Shown here: positions 39,465 to 53,700 of the stretch, in pieces
Layout: the number at the start of each line of letters is the position of its first letter
How positions within the stretch are numbered: position 1 is the first letter of the stretch
Assembly: GCF_003369915.1 (NCBI RefSeq)
Contig: NC_046675.1
Span: 16,182,001 to 16,246,000 of the forward strand
DNA from: Drosophila miranda
Lineage: Eukaryota; Arthropoda; Insecta; Diptera; Drosophilidae
Reading direction: 5' to 3'
Length of the DNA stretch: 64,000 bases
Position numbers and translations under genes: made by a program
The notes under the pieces: generated by a model
The model's input: only the letters and a program-made list of their open reading frames with translations
Told to the model about the DNA's origin: nothing
Databases searched by the model: none

Positions 39465-40584
39465 GAGAATACTAGAAGAATAGATAAATAGTTCCTTATA
39501 TAACGATGTTTTTCTATGGGAAATTACCCCTTATTTTTAAAATAATATTTGGGATATTTACATGCGTACCAATCTTCGCAAGAGATCTGATTTCATATTA
39601 ACTCAATATTTGAGTCATCAGGAAACTGTGGTGTGTGTGTGTGTGCATAAGTAACAATGTTAAAATATAACGAAAACAATTTATAATTTTATTTGGTTTT
39701 CTATTAAAAGTGAAACTATGAAACTATAAATTGTTATCAAATATTTTGTTAAATCATGTTTTCCATGGAAAGAAGAAACATTTCCTGGAATACATTCTTA
39801 TGAATTAGCATCAACAGCCGCATATGAATGTTCTTATCCCCTCTATATGTAGAAAATGCATTTCCTAACAAATATCCTTTTGAAATATACTCTTGCTGCA
39901 GGGTGTAATAAAGTTATATCTGAAATTATTTAAGGCAAACTTTAAAAGTTAAATATGAACATGAACAAAACCCAACTGCCGCTCACTTCACACGCAATAA
40001 AGTCCCCTTGAAGGAGGCCAGTAGAGCTAAACGACACCGATAAACGATTTATGAACGGTTCCAACCGTTCGTCGCGTCGAACCCAAATCTATTACCACAA
40101 GTGGTATGTGGTAACAAGGATGAGCGATCGCACAAGTGCCGCACATCTGTACTTTCATAGTATTGGTCTTTGTTTTAATTACGATATACATACATAGTTC
40201 CCTATAAATAATGCATACGTTTTGAAAATAAAATCTTTCGAATTTACAGCTAGGTATATTAATTTTTTGATTACCAAGCTTTTGGCACCTGTTGATGGCA
40301 TTTCCTTCTGGTTTTTCTTATACTTCTATATTTGGGAATGCATTAAGCAAGTTGAGCATAACCAAAAACCACTCTGACACATCAAATGAATAAATGAAGA
40401 GCGTAACCAAAGTGCCACTCAAAGACACTGAAGGCTTAACATGAAATGTTAAATGTTACGAGTACAATTTAATTGTTGGCATACTTCTGGGCTGGCAAGG
40501 GAAACACATCCAACATGGGTTTCTATATAGCCTACTACGGGGCGGAACAGAGATAGCGGAAAACGCTTGTTATAAAATGCTTCG
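39465..40584. other. Intergenic region upstream of MtnB
   Basis: AT-rich, with no coding sequence. It holds a (TG)n run near 39630, and two near-palindromes: GAACGGTTCCAACCGTTC at 40053-40070 and TACCACAAGTGGTA at 40093-40106. A stretch near 39890-39915 faintly resembles a common fly repeat motif (CTCTTGC...GGGT), too weak to call. Confidence 0.5.
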
Positions 40585-40590
40585 TTTATT
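40585..40590 (-). terminator. Polyadenylation signal of the SLC17-type transporter gene
   Basis: AATAAA on the minus strand, about 220 bases past the transporter stop codon at 40809. It is the first clear canonical signal I found downstream. Confidence 0.55.
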
Positions 40591-40808
40591 CGCAGACACT
40601 CTCACAGACACAGCGAGTGCTCTGAAACACTAAATGGATTAACATACATAAATATAGGCACAATGGGGCGCACATTGCTAGCATCACACAAACGTAACAA
40701 AGAACAAATACTTGGGCACAAAATTCTTCATGTGGTGCTCTCTAAATGCGTAGGATATAGATGCCACACTGAAAGCATTCACTCAGTGGACACTTGGAGC
40801 CCGTCGGA

Positions 40809-42869
40809 CTAGTCCTTCAGCTCGGCTGCCGCGTTTACAAACCCTCCTCCGGTTTGCGTTAACTGCAGCTGCGCCTTCTCCTCGGCCTCCTGGGCCTTCT
40901 GCTCGGGCGTCTTCGCCCACTCCTGCAGCTCGCCGGAGCAGTAGAACCAGTAGATGACACAGCCGATTAGATATATGCCCGCCGAAATAAAGAAGATTAT
41001 ACGCCACTCATCGCTGGTCTGTTCGACAACCACGTAGCCTGTTAGCAGCGGACTGACAATTCCCGGAATAGTTGCGAACGTGTTGCCAATGCCCATCAGG
41101 ACGCTGGCATGCTGCGGAGCAATGTCCAAGTGATTAACCCTTGAAGAGAACAATAAAATTAGCAACACTTCTTAGGGAAATTCTCGTTGAAATACTTACG
41201 CAAAGCCGGACCAAGCAAAGGCACCCAGTCCCACAGCAATAGTGAGACTCACCACCGACCAGGTGGGATCCAGGAGATATGCTGTGAGCATCATGAACAC
41301 GGTCTGAGCCAGGAAGGCGCCACAATTGAAGTTGCGGCGCACCTGAGTTGTCGTCCAAATGCCCTTCACCTGCAGCCAATCGGCCAGATAGCCGGAAACG
41401 GCAAGGAGAATCCCCATGGCCAGGTATGGGACAGCCGAGAGAAGGCCCGTCTTGCCCAGGTCAAAGTTGAGCGTATCTAAAGAGGATATCGTATCATCGT
41501 ATCAGCCAATAGATGGGATTATTTTCAAATCGTACCCTTTAGGAAGCTGGGCAATTGGGTGAGCAGCGTGTAGAAGCCCCAGTTCTCCGAGAAGTGCGAA
41601 GCCATGATGGCATAGAACGCCATCGACGTGAAGATCGACTTCCATGGATGCTTGATGTTCCTGTTGCCTGTATAGCCAATTGTCTTCTGGATATAGTCGC
41701 ACTCCTCCTTCGAACAGAACCGATCCAGCTCCGGTCCAGCGCGCACGAAAATCAGCCAGACAATGTACCAGATAAGGCCGATAGTGCCGAACACATAGAA
41801 CACACTCTCCCAGCCGCATCGAGTGGCCAGTATCCCTGAACAGGGCATCGCGACCACAGTGCCCGCATAGTTACCCGCAAAAGCAATGGAGGCCATGCGC
41901 GATCGCTCCAGAGGCGGCGACCAGCGGGCCCACACGGCATGAATGCCCGGGAAGGTGACGCCCTCGAAAAAGCCCTCAATGATGCGCACTGCCAGGAACA
42001 TCTCCAAACTGTGCTTGGCAGCCAGCGGCGTGAGCAGTGTGAGGATCGCAGTACTGCCAATGCCAGTGCCAAAGACCTGGCAAGGTCAAGCATAATGATT
42101 AGCTTAGAATTAAGGTAGGAAAATTGTTAAGTACTTACAATGTTGCCACCAATCTTGGTGCCAATGTAGCCGCCCAAGAACTGCGTCAGAATGTAGCCAT
42201 AGAAGAACGAGCTAAGAATAAGGCCCTTCTGTTTCGAGTCCCAGGGAAAGTCCTGCTCATATGACACGTTCCCATCGCCGTCTACAACCGTGCGGTTCTC
42301 GGTCATGGCCACAATGGCCACCGAGAGATTCACCCGAAGCGAGTACACATTGAAGAAGCCAAAGAAAGCCAAGAGCACCACAATGTAGCGTTGCTTGCGC
42401 CAAAACCGCCATGTAAGGGGCTCGCTCTCCGTGATATCATTGCTGGAAAGTACGGAAAAAAAAATACAATTTAGCTGAAATCGTTGTGGATTCTTGGATA
42501 GCTCTCTAGCTGCCCGACTGTCTGTGATCCATGCAAATGAGTGGCTAGCGGTATTACTTTCCCTTTCGAATAGTGAATTATTGCTGCTGGGGAGTCTTGG
42601 TCGTTTTTTTTTGTGGCTAGCCCGCGGTGAAACCAGTTTTCAAGCTTCTGCTGTGATACCGACTGGTTTGCTCTCAGCTCATTCGGGCGCAGGGCCTTTG
42701 TACTTTACCTGTTTCACTGGACATACACTTGGCTTACATTTACTTTGGGCTCCTTTGTGCAATGCGGAAGAATTTAGCACTGGTAATATCTAGGTAGTAA
42801 ACATACGTACTTGTTGTGGTGCACCAGACCATGGTGTTTTCCGTTTTTTGTAGACTCCAAATCAGTCAT
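40809..42869 (-). CDS. MFS10: SLC17-family anion/phosphate transporter (MFS), 5 coding exons
   Basis: Exons are 42811-42869, 42139-42442, 41536-42076, 41200-41476 and 40809-41139, joining in frame to 503 aa, the usual length for the family. The N-terminus is cytosolic. TM1 starts near residue 39, with the family hallmark SLRVNLSVAIVAMT (53-66). A luminal or extracellular loop with NRT and NVS glycosylation sequons follows. Later comes the SLC17 signature RIIEGFFEGVTFPG...WSPPLERSRM. About 12 helices are expected. The C-terminus is a charged Glu/Ala/Lys/Gln tail. SLC17 members carry phosphate, sialic acid, glutamate, urate or nucleotides, and the substrate here cannot be read from sequence. 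The symbol is inferred from position (CG4330 in D. melanogaster) and is less certain than the family. Confidence 0.9.
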
Positions 42870-42894
42870 TGTGCTTTCGATTAACCAAAACCTG
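42870..42894 (-). other. 5'UTR and splice acceptor of the transporter gene
   Basis: On the minus strand a TTGATTGCAG acceptor ends at 42892, 22 bases upstream of the transporter ATG. An AT-rich tract precedes it. This indicates a 5'UTR intron, so the promoter and a non-coding first exon should lie further right. I could not identify them. Confidence 0.55.
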
Positions 42895-44660
42895 CAATCA
42901 AATAATTATTTGTTTATACAATACTCGTATCACAATTGTACTGGCAACTCGTATGCGTGCTGTCGATTCATTAAACTCGTATTTAAGCGGAGTGTGGACC
43001 CAACAGCAGTCCCATCCTAACTCTCTCTCCGCTTCAGTGGGATGATACAAAAAAAAGCGTGTTATAATTAAGTGATTTGTTGGCGCCCAGCCACGAATAT
43101 ACAAAGATTCTGTAACGTGTCGGTCGCGGAATTGCCCCTGTGGACAAAGAGCAAACATTTTCGTAAGCAATTTGTGGGTTTCTAATGCGGATACATAATA
43201 CTCGTGCGCTATATGGATGATTTGAGCGTAACATTTTGAGAGAAAGATTGAGCTGAGCATCCGCCACGAGAACGCATCTTAACTCAATTATCTATTTAAC
43301 TTATTAAGCAAATGGTTCGCAAATTGTGGCATCTGCCGAGGCACGCAAAATCTAATACAGAACAGAACACACACACAGATACTGGATGGATGTCATAATC
43401 AAATAATTGTGAGGCAGACCTGGCTGGCTTGATTCGCTTTGATTTGCAAATTGCACGAATTTTTGGCAGTCCTGAGTGTCGCTTTTTGAATGTCATTTCA
43501 AATTGAAGCAATTTCACAGCACGCACGTGTTAGATATTCTCTCTCTCACACAATCAGTGAAAGTACACATGTACATATGCATGTGTACTATATGTACCGA
43601 CATGTGCGGGGTATCTAAAAATACAGCCACTGGAGTGCTGCTTATCGCTATGGGTTTATGACAACTACCGCACAATTGATTGCACTCGGCTGTCATAAAC
43701 CGAATAAACCAAAGAAAAGCGCTGCCCACGAAAGTTTTCCATGCTATCTACTATTGCCATTGCTTGCTGATAGCCATCAAAGTGCCCCATAAAACATTTC
43801 GGTTCCTCGCAATGTGAGTATTTATGTGGCCACAGCTAATTATTATTTAATGGATTCGGATTGATTCATTCATTTATAATTGGATCCTTTGTATAGACTT
43901 CCAGCTCAAGAACGTACTTGTAGAGTGATATACATATATAAATTAAACTTGTGCTTTTATTACCATATGTCGCTTATCAGGGGTTTGTTTTTGGAACAGC
44001 AGGAAAACCACCTGAGATTTTTGTTTTATGAAGTGCCATTTGAGATATAATAAATTCCACCTTCGCCGCCTGAGCATTTGTTTTCGACAGCTCTCTGATA
44101 AAACCGCTTGCCCCCGATAAGTGGCTGCACAAAGAGAAAAGTATTTCTCATTTTCTCGAGTGGAAGATGCAAAGTGCTTGAAAAATGGTTGCACATTTGA
44201 GCAAAGATTATTTAAAGGCAAATCTCAGGAAACGGATTTATGAAAAGAGTACGAACAAAGCTGATATTAAGAGCTATTCAACTTCCTTTAAAATGTTTAC
44301 GTAAAACTCCAAAATGTAAAAAATATGTATAAATTTCCTCTTACGAGTATGAAAGATATAAAGTGCTTTCCACAGAACTTCGTCTGAAATATGTATCTGT
44401 TATGCACTCGAAAATATACTCGAATTCCAATAAACTTTCCAACCTAATTGGCTACAAATATATGGATTTCAAGCAGTTGACAGCCCTTGTTGTCATAACA
44501 CCCAAATGAAGTCATGCAATCCAGAAAACACTTGTGAAAGTGAGTCGTTACACAGCTTCAGGTACAGCTGCATTCCAAACGGCAGCCGCCAAAAGCAAAG
44601 TCTTTAATTACAACTTCTTTAAAGACAGTTAGACAAACAGTACGTTCAATAAGCACCTCC

Positions 44661-44680
44661 CACACACACACACACACACA
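44661..44680. repeat. (CA)10 microsatellite
   Basis: Perfect dinucleotide run. Confidence 0.95.
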
Positions 44681-47600
44681 TATGCGTACACAGAATTCAA
44701 AATATTTAACTTATGCACAAACTTTGTGATGTTTTACGCACCGAAGAAAGTTTGGAAACGCGTCTTTAAACTTATCAACTTCTTGCTCTCGACTTCTGAT
44801 AAAGCCGTTCAATTGCACTGCTTGCCACTGAGGTAATGGCGTGGGCAGGTGTGTGGTCGCCGGTTGTTCACAGCGGACTGAATATGCCAGTCTCTCTCAG
44901 CCAGCAGCTTAACTCAACAGCAGCACCAGCAGCAGTCCCAAGCTAATGCCGAGGCATGCTAATGCCCGATCGGCTCAGCCGCTCTGGGATTGGGTGGATC
45001 GGTGGAGCGCGTGTGTAGGAAATGCTGCCACATTAAGTTAACTTCAATTGAGGCACTCAATAATGCCACAGCCACAGCGTTACCCAGAGCCCGAGGAAGA
45101 GCAAGAGCCAGAGCAAGAGCAAGAAGAACCTTGACAGTGATTAGAACTGATATGGATCGGCATAAAGCTTATCGTTTGATTAGGCGGAATATGTGGCGCT
45201 TGTAAAGATAAATTAAGGCATTCAACAGATACCAAAATAGTCGTATGTTTCGGTTACTAAATTAAATTTGCGTGATTTGTGGTCAATTTTTGGTATCAAT
45301 TTTTGGTATCTCCACGCACGCCCTACCACAAAAATTAACAGTTAGCCGAAAACACGACAGCTCTGAGGCCGTGGTGCAGCAAAAAATGTACTCGGTTCGC
45401 AATATAAGGTGCAAATTGCTTGTGAAATGTGTGAATAGTATTGTAAAAATAATAAAATTGCATAAATATCCAGATCAAAGTGGATTTTGATTTTATTTTA
45501 GGCAATTTTTTGATCCAATTCTCATGCATTTATTAATTTATCGAGCTGAGTATTTTTAGCTTCGCTGGCTGTCATGCGTCCATGTGCGTACTGCTGTTAA
45601 CTGCTTGAGCTTAACAGTAGCAAGCAGTTCGGCTTCACAGAGGCAAGCAGTGGAACTAAGCAGTGGTGTGCATGCTTGCGTTAAGTATACGCATCGCCAG
45701 CCTAGAATTATTAGGCTTTTAGGAACTTATCACACCGATCAAAGCACAGAAAAGTAACTATATTAATAGCAAAAATAGCAAAGTTTTCATTTCAGGGCAT
45801 CTATGCAGATCATTCCGTTGCAGCCCTGTTTCCATTATTTGTACACCACGTTGGCCCATGATAATTGCCGCCGTTTGTTAACAATACTTAAGCAGATATT
45901 TCCTTTTTTTAAATCACTATTTACATATTCAAAAAAAATAAATATTAAATATCAAACAATCAATTCCAGTTGCAATATTAAAAAAAATATATATATATCC
46001 ACTGCTTTTATGCTTTTTTTTGGGTCACGGCCATATCATAAACAATTTTCGCAGTCACACGTGCTGAAAAACAAACAAACAAAGTGTTGCAACTCAATTT
46101 ACATTCTCCAGCAGCTGGGCTGGATGCATTGGCAGCAGCTGCAGCACGTGACAAAAACATTGGAACATCCCGGTTTGAAAATTGGCCAAAAAGCAACCAA
46201 ACCAAAAAAGAACAAAATTGATTGGGTTAAATGGCAAATGCTGCTGTTGTCGGCAGCTCTTGAAGCCCGCCGGAAAAAATTTGTTTGCAATTAATTGATT
46301 TTTGGGTCAGAAGGGGCCACGGCAGTTTGACGAATAAGCACTCCGGGACGGCATTTCTCGCCTCATTGCCAAACAACAGAAGCAGCAGCAGTGAATTCGT
46401 CAACTCGGCAATTGTCGGCCATTATCCAGCTGATGATGTTTGTCATAAAGGGAAGCAGTTATGCGGTCGCTTTGTAAATTATACACAAGAGACCAGACCG
46501 AGGAGAACTGCGAGGAGCATTTCAGTTGCATTCCAAATCCCCATTAAATGCGCCATTAGTTCGGGGCACTCAACGGGATTTCCAGGCGAATTATTTGTTC
46601 ATGCCCATTGGAGCAGGTGTCGAAATTCCTCCTGAGAAGAGGGTTTTTCATTTGGCTTAGCTTTGGGGTTCATTGTTTGTGCCTTTGTGTCCCCCATCTC
46701 CTCTTCCAAATTGCATTTTAATTGTGCGCTCAAAGCAAACGCAGCTAAGTGCAAACAATTTCGACTGAATGCACGACAAACAAAGCCGTTAAATGGAAAA
46801 TCTTAAAAAATTTGAGAACTGAATAACTGCAAATTGCACGGCGTGCTTAAAGGGAATTTTCATGCGGATGCTTTGCACCTTTAAGCCGAAAAAGTAGAAC
46901 GGACCAAAGCGAAAATGGGAAAAAGAAGAACTGTACCAATGCAAATTTGTCTTTTGACTTTGACTACGTGAGCCTTTAATGGTTTTCTGCTAGTAACTTT
47001 AGCAGAAAACTCGAAACTTTTCAGTTTCCTGGGCCGTCCCCTTTGATTTCAAGTTGACAAAAGTTCCAGCGACTGGAGCGCATATTACAAAAGCCCACTG
47101 CTCCGCTTGCCGGACAAGAAGGAGTCGTAGAGTCATGGAGTCTAGGGAGGGGCTTGTGCTTGTGCTTTTACCAGTCTGCCTTCTCATTCTTACCTACTTG
47201 AAATGCAGCAGCAGCAGCAGCATCGGCAGCAGTAACAGAAGTCTTAAACATTTCGATCCCCAGTCGCCTTTTCCGTTCCATTTGGACACACGTAAGTCCC
47301 CGAAGGTTAACGCAACGCAACTTGGACGAAGCTGTTTTAGCTCGAATGCAAATGCAGCTAACTTTTCCTAATTGCCGGGTAGATAGCGCCGGAAAGTGCA
47401 CCCGGATACGACCGGAAAAGAGGTCAAAAGTCAAATCTTTCTCCCCGCCAATCTGCAGCTGCTTCAATCATCTAACCAGCACGCGTGGCATGCACTCGCA
47501 TTTGCAGCCGCTTAAGGCCAGAGGTCAAACTAATTTGGATCCGTGCATTTGCACACATGTTTTAATGTCATTTGATATGTCCACGAGCTGAAAGCTTTTT

Positions 47601-47691
47601 AATGACCATAATTTAGCTACTGTTGCCACTGTCGCTGTCGCTGCCGGTGCACACAGCACGCATCCTGGGTCAAGGATGCACACGAGGCATC

Positions 47692-47727
47692 GAGTTCGAG
47701 TACGAGTACGAGTGCGAGCACGAGTAT
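47692..47727. repeat. (GAGTAC)n imperfect hexamer repeat
   Basis: Variants of GAGTAC, GAGTGC and GAGCAC in tandem. Confidence 0.75.
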
Positions 47728-50700
47728 GTGCCAGCACTTGGAGTGGTGTGGCTTGGCTGGAGCAAAGACAGGCTAACCTTGCGCATAATTAAGCTTCGAG
47801 CACGCAGCAACCGCAGGAGCAGCAGGACCAGTGGCTACAGCAGCAGCGGCATCTGCATGGTTAATCATACTCCACGATGGTTTTGAAGACTTTGAAAAAT
47901 GTATTCAGCAGAACAGAAGCCCAAAAAGCCTTTCAGCACTAACAAAGACAAATATTGTGACAATAGCAAAGCGAAAACAAGAGCTGGAGACAAGGCACGA
48001 CCGGCGCTTGTGTAAATATAGAATTTTATAATAACAAAGCACGTCGCAGGTGCAATTAGTGTGCAAATAAGCGTTTATTTGCCTTAGCAGACGAGGCAGG
48101 ACACGACAGGACAAAGTTAGAGCCAGATAGGGAAGGGAATAACTGACCTCGTTAGCCCCCCCTTTTAGTTTAATTGTACTCCAGTTGCCGTCTTGTAAAA
48201 TTAGAATTCAATTCGATTCTGCCCAGAAGTCACTGGGGTGCCATATTCAAGATAATTGCCCAAGATTATGTCAAGTGAAATTTCCTTGGCTTGGTCATAA
48301 ATCAACTCAAACTCCTACTCTGCTTCAGCATCGAAGCCAAATCACATGGCTGCAAAGCAACATTACTCAAGGCACCAACTTGCAACTTGGAAGTTGCAAC
48401 ACAAGCTATGGGCAGCCCAAGGATATGGCCAACAAGAAAACTAACCCCATAACCAGTTGGGGACTTACTATCTGCTCACATCACATGTAAAGTGCAGTGA
48501 CACCAGCACACAACTACACAGCTTCTGGCAGCTCAGCAGACCCAACTGAATGCGAGCTGGCAGCAGCATTTCTCAGCTTTCCACCTCTGGTATTTTCACA
48601 GAGAGATCGCCAGGGGCCACAACCTGTTCCGTGTCTCGCCCACGCCCACCTGTGTGACAGTTGGCAGCTGCCTAAAAATGCCGAGAAAATTCCAGCGCCC
48701 TGGGATTTGATGGCAATCGCTGCAATTTGGCCAGCCTGGTATTCTGACCAAATGGAAATTAAAATGTTTTTAACTTGTCTGTGTGTGAAATTGATTGCGG
48801 AGCCTGGCCAAGCGCCCACTGACCAGCCCTCCAGCTCAATTCTGTATGCTGATTTGTATGCTCTCTGGCTCTGGCTTGCCCTGCCCTTTTATGCGGTTGA
48901 TCATATTTGCATGCACGGACAAAAAGTTCTCGGCAAACTGTGCTAAAATGTTATTAGCGCTTAATTAGTGTGCAACTTTTACCAACGCCACTTGCACCAC
49001 ACTCGCACCACACTCGCACTCAACCACAAAGGCGAGGTGCGCGCTAGCTAGCTGAACTTTCGCTCAGCTTTGTGGTGGAAAAGTTTTTAATAATGTTCAA
49101 CTAAAATGAATTAATGCGTCTTACTACCAGACTGACGGATGGCTGAAAGCGGAAGGCTAACGGCAATGCAAGGCGTAGCCAAGAGCAGCGATGAGCCGGC
49201 TAAGAAAAGATGAGAGTGGCTTATAGAAAGCACAAACAGCTAAGAAATATCCCACTTTTGTACAACAGTAAATGTACAAAAAAAGAAAGAAAAAACCCAG
49301 TGCCATAGGCCAACTCGAAACAAATGCATTAAATATTCACTTCGTTCTGGGACAGAAGGGAGAAAAGGGTCAACAAACCAAACTGACAGTTAGACAGAAC
49401 GGTTTTGACGGAAGTTTATGCATTTCTCATTTGACTGTTGACTGTTGAAGAGCTTCGAAGGAGCCAATGAACGCCTGTCTTTAACGTTGTGGCCACTAAA
49501 ATAGGTCTCCTTTAATCTTCAAAAAGAAATAAATAAGGAGCGTATGCCATATTAATAAGCACTTTTAACGCTCCCAAGAAAGAAATGACAGCATTTGCTC
49601 ATTTAATTAAAAAATATCAACGTCTGGCATACGCTTGCATGTTAATTGAACGGCCTCGAAATGTGCTTTGCTGTCATACGCGCATATAAAAATTGGCGGT
49701 TCCTTCATCAAGTTATCGCCCGTGCAGATGGGGCTATCAAACAAAATTTAATAGACTTCCTGCCACCCGGGCAACATATGGTATGACAGGCCTTTACGAG
49801 CGCATTACATGGGTTTATTACGAAGGAAGGCACCGCGTGGCATGGCAGTGCAGCGGGAAACAAATACATCAAATGTCAGCCACAATAGGAGCTACACAAT
49901 GACATCTATCGATGGAAACAACTCACTTTGCCTCCTGCTCGGAGTGAAGTGCAACATTCAGCGCAGCATTAGTCACTTAATTGAAATTGAAATTTAGTTT
50001 GATAAGTGAATGGATTCGAATTCAATGTTCAATGCCCCAAAATTTATGCACATTCGATGGGAATGGGGTTTATTTACAGCTCAACCCCGTCCACTCCCGA
50101 TTGCCACACACCTACGGTTACCATACATCTAATTTATGGCCAGATTCGGCCTAAACTGGCTATGAGCCCCCCTACTAGCCACAGAAGGGGCCAGAAAAGC
50201 CGAGCTATAAATGGAAGCAAGCCAGACATCGGAGACCAGCATCCTGTTTGGATGCAAACACACAAACATACTCGCAAATAAACACACACAGAGCCACCCC
50301 ACCTCCTATGAGGTCCTGTGTGCTATTTAAAATGGATATATATTGCATCTGCCTTTACGCCTCGATAAGTTTTCAATGAACACTTTGTAACTATTTTTAC
50401 AGCGTTTAACGTTAACATTTGTGGTGATCAATGTGGGCCCGTACTTAAGCCATTGACAACCGCGATTGATAGCTGTCAGGTTATTCAAAGCCATGTAAAC
50501 ACGATTCCCAAATGATGGCAACAATATTTTCGCTGCCAAATGGTAGGCCCACATGGGGCGTAAGTCGCCAGAAATCTTTTAAATGTGCCCTAATCAAGAA
50601 GCATAAACATTGCGTATACGCCGCAGTGTCCTTCCGGCTCTCTTTATCCGCTTGAGGTTTGACTCTCTTCGAAGGCGAATATTTGCTCCATTATCCGTTC

Positions 50701-53700
50701 ATGCGCATTTGAGGCACACACTCTCCTCTGTGGATAGCTTTGTGGCACGTGTTTTTGTTTACCTTCTGCATTGTTGTTCTGTCCAGAGCTTCCGCATGAG
50801 CGTCACCAAAGCCATTCTCCCGGTAGTAACCCACTTTTTGGTGCGTATGTCGAGGTGCTGATGCTGATGCAGCCTCTGCAACTGCAACGACTACCGCTGC
50901 TCAGGATGGGGCATAAGAATGGTAGTGTGGATTCAAGTGGCTCGTTCTGTTTGTCGTTTTGCTTTATTTCGGATGCTTGCGGTGCGCGTGAAGAGAACTC
51001 ATGCCAACCCATGATTGTGCAGTTCGTTTTGACATTTTCGGTAAGAACCCTCGAGCTGTTTCAACTCTTGGGCGGGGAGAGACTCAATATCTCACATGCT
51101 GACACTGGCACTCTGTGTGAGCCAGCTGCAGCTCCCAGGCGAGTGGAGCTCGGGATAAGTAATGCATGTGTATCGCACGAGGATCCACACGAAGAATGGA
51201 GTGACATAACTCGTTTTTGATTTGTTCACTGACCAAACTGTTCACAAATGCAGCAGGGTCCATCCTAAGTTTGAGAAACTGAATTTAGAGAAACTTCTGT
51301 GTTCTCCAATAGCTCTAGGCCTATTCCACGAACATTCTCCTACATAACTCTCTAGCATCGATTAAAAGTCTGCTAAAAATATAACCAACTTTTCATCTGT
51401 CAGGCCAATATCTAAGAAACCGACAGCTCTTCATGCCAAAAGATGGAAGGATGGCAATAGCCAATTCCGAATAAGATTTTACACATTTTCAGTGGCATAA
51501 ATATAGAAGAGGCTCTTCGGCGCTTGAAAACTTAATTATCTACGAACGACCACAAATGTTTTTACTGCCTGCTGATGCTCCTTCTCCACCTCCTCCTCTG
51601 GCGCTTCTGCACAGAAAACATAAAATTTATTGGTTGTGAAATTTCGAAAGAAGACCAAAAAAAAATATAAAGAAAACGATTTCGGCAAGGAAAAATTATT
51701 GCAAGTTTGCATGCATTATGGCCTCTCGAGGGTTTCGCCTGCTGCAGTCCTTGTCTGTGGCTGTCCTGTAGTCCTGGTATTCTGGCATCCTGCTGGGACG
51801 GCCAGTGGGTTTATGTTTATGCATAATCCGCACCTGCTACTGGGGCTCCTTCAGCACTGCCGCTTCGTGTTGCAAATACATATTCATTCCATGCAATTTG
51901 GCCACATGTTTTCCCAGTTCCCCGTTGAGGAAAAGTTTCGTTCCAGTTCTGTTGACACAATTCAATTTCTGCACTCCGGCTCTATAATTACCGAAGCGGT
52001 CAGCAAATTCTGCCGCAAGTCTATTCATTTTATTCCACATTCATAAAAAAAAAAAAGTAAAGCCAAAACCAGAAATCAACGCTTTTGACCGAAAATATCC
52101 TAAACCTGGCAAATAGAACAGAATTTACGGCGGCAAGCGGACAGGGACTTCTGTGGCTCCGATTTGCATTTAACTTTTGCTATGGAAAATTTAATGAATG
52201 AACCTGCTTAATTATTCCATTTCAGGCGAGTTTATTTTCTACACGCGCGTTTTTACGCGGCAATTGAAATTTTTAATAGGAAAATGCGTGGGCGCGTCCA
52301 CAATCCGCACTCGACTGTGCCGCGCGAGATGAGCTCTCCTGGGGCACGGAACGGGTCCCGGACCACGAGCACCGTCTCACCGATGTGCGATGTGCGACTC
52401 GTCGTCAACTGGCTGGCGTCGGTTTGTGGCATTTTAATTACAAGCTTCAACCGGGGCAGGGCGGCAGAACAGAGTGGAGTGGAGGCTAATGAAATTAAAA
52501 AAGTCCCACAAATAGAATTATAATAAAATAGAGTTCTGCAGAGAGAGAGATGAGCAGCCCCTAGGACGGGTGCCATAGGAACCACAGCGCCGGATGGGTC
52601 CCTGGATGGATGACCTCAGCGTTAGCAACCATCAAACATCGGGCAGCCGTTGGGCAGCCATTGGGCAACCACCGGGCAGCCATCGAAAACCCATTGATGT
52701 TTTCGCCTAATTAATTGCCATTTGCGGTCGGCTTTGAATGCAATTAGTTACCTTTAATTGTAATTAGTTTGCTTTCACTATTTAGATTATTTAGCTGCGG
52801 TAACCGCAATGATTTACTAATTAACAATTATTTGTTGCGTTAATTAAGTATGCCAAGAACATAATCAATGTACGTTTTTCATACGTTTTCCCTTTTTCGT
52901 ACATAAAATGATAAGAGCGAAGGTCACATGAGTTTGGTAGGACCAACGACCATACACCACGTCCACATGAATGCCATGCCCCAATTTAATGAGTCCCATT
53001 TCTGTCAATCCAGTAAAAGTCAATTAATCCTGCTAATCGAGTTGAAGGGCATTTCAATTTTGGGCAGAAATCAATTCCCATGCAAAACGCAACATTTCAC
53101 ATTTCAACATTTCACATTTTTGTAATTAAATAAAACCCTTGCCCGGAATGTCACAGAATTTCGAATGTGATCTGCAAACAGACGAAATTTAATTTCAATT
53201 TGTCAAAGCCACATGGCCAAACATACACGCGCACTCGTGTACCTATGTATGACCCCACCGTCAGGGCATTAGAATTTATCGCATGAAATATAACTCGTTC
53301 AAGTAAAATGCTTCTACATTTCATCCTGAATGGGCAAACGGGAGTACGGGGGCAGGCCATTCTCACGGGATCGTTGAGAGTGTTATGTGGCCGAGAACCA
53401 TTTATAAAATATGCATGAGGCATGGGGCATAGATTTGTATTGTATGCGACGATTATAATGCAAATGCAAAACATTTTTGACAGCACTCCAAAAATGTTTT
53501 CCAGCCGCCCCCAAAGCAGTTCCCCAACAAAAAACCGCACAGAAATGAAATATTTATGTGTTAAATCCTTTTGCATCGCCCTGCCATGCCCATCCTCTGT
53601 GGACCGACGCAGAACAATAAATAATAAAATCACTAACTGGTTGCCCTATGAGTGTGTCTGGTGCGGTCGGTGTCCAAGTCGCATCAGCATCAACATCCAT

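Noticed and set aside
50998..51032. Mini-exon-like ATG (MIVQFVLTFS) followed by a GTAAGA donor on the plus strand
   Set aside because: The start context is poor, there is no UTR-like leader or partner exon, and the frame is part of a longer random open frame. Kept only as a note.
53151..53633. 160-codon minus-strand open frame overlapping a plus-strand frame
   Set aside because: Cys and hydrophobic residues are scattered without pattern. It shares its span with an opposing frame and has no flanking gene signals.
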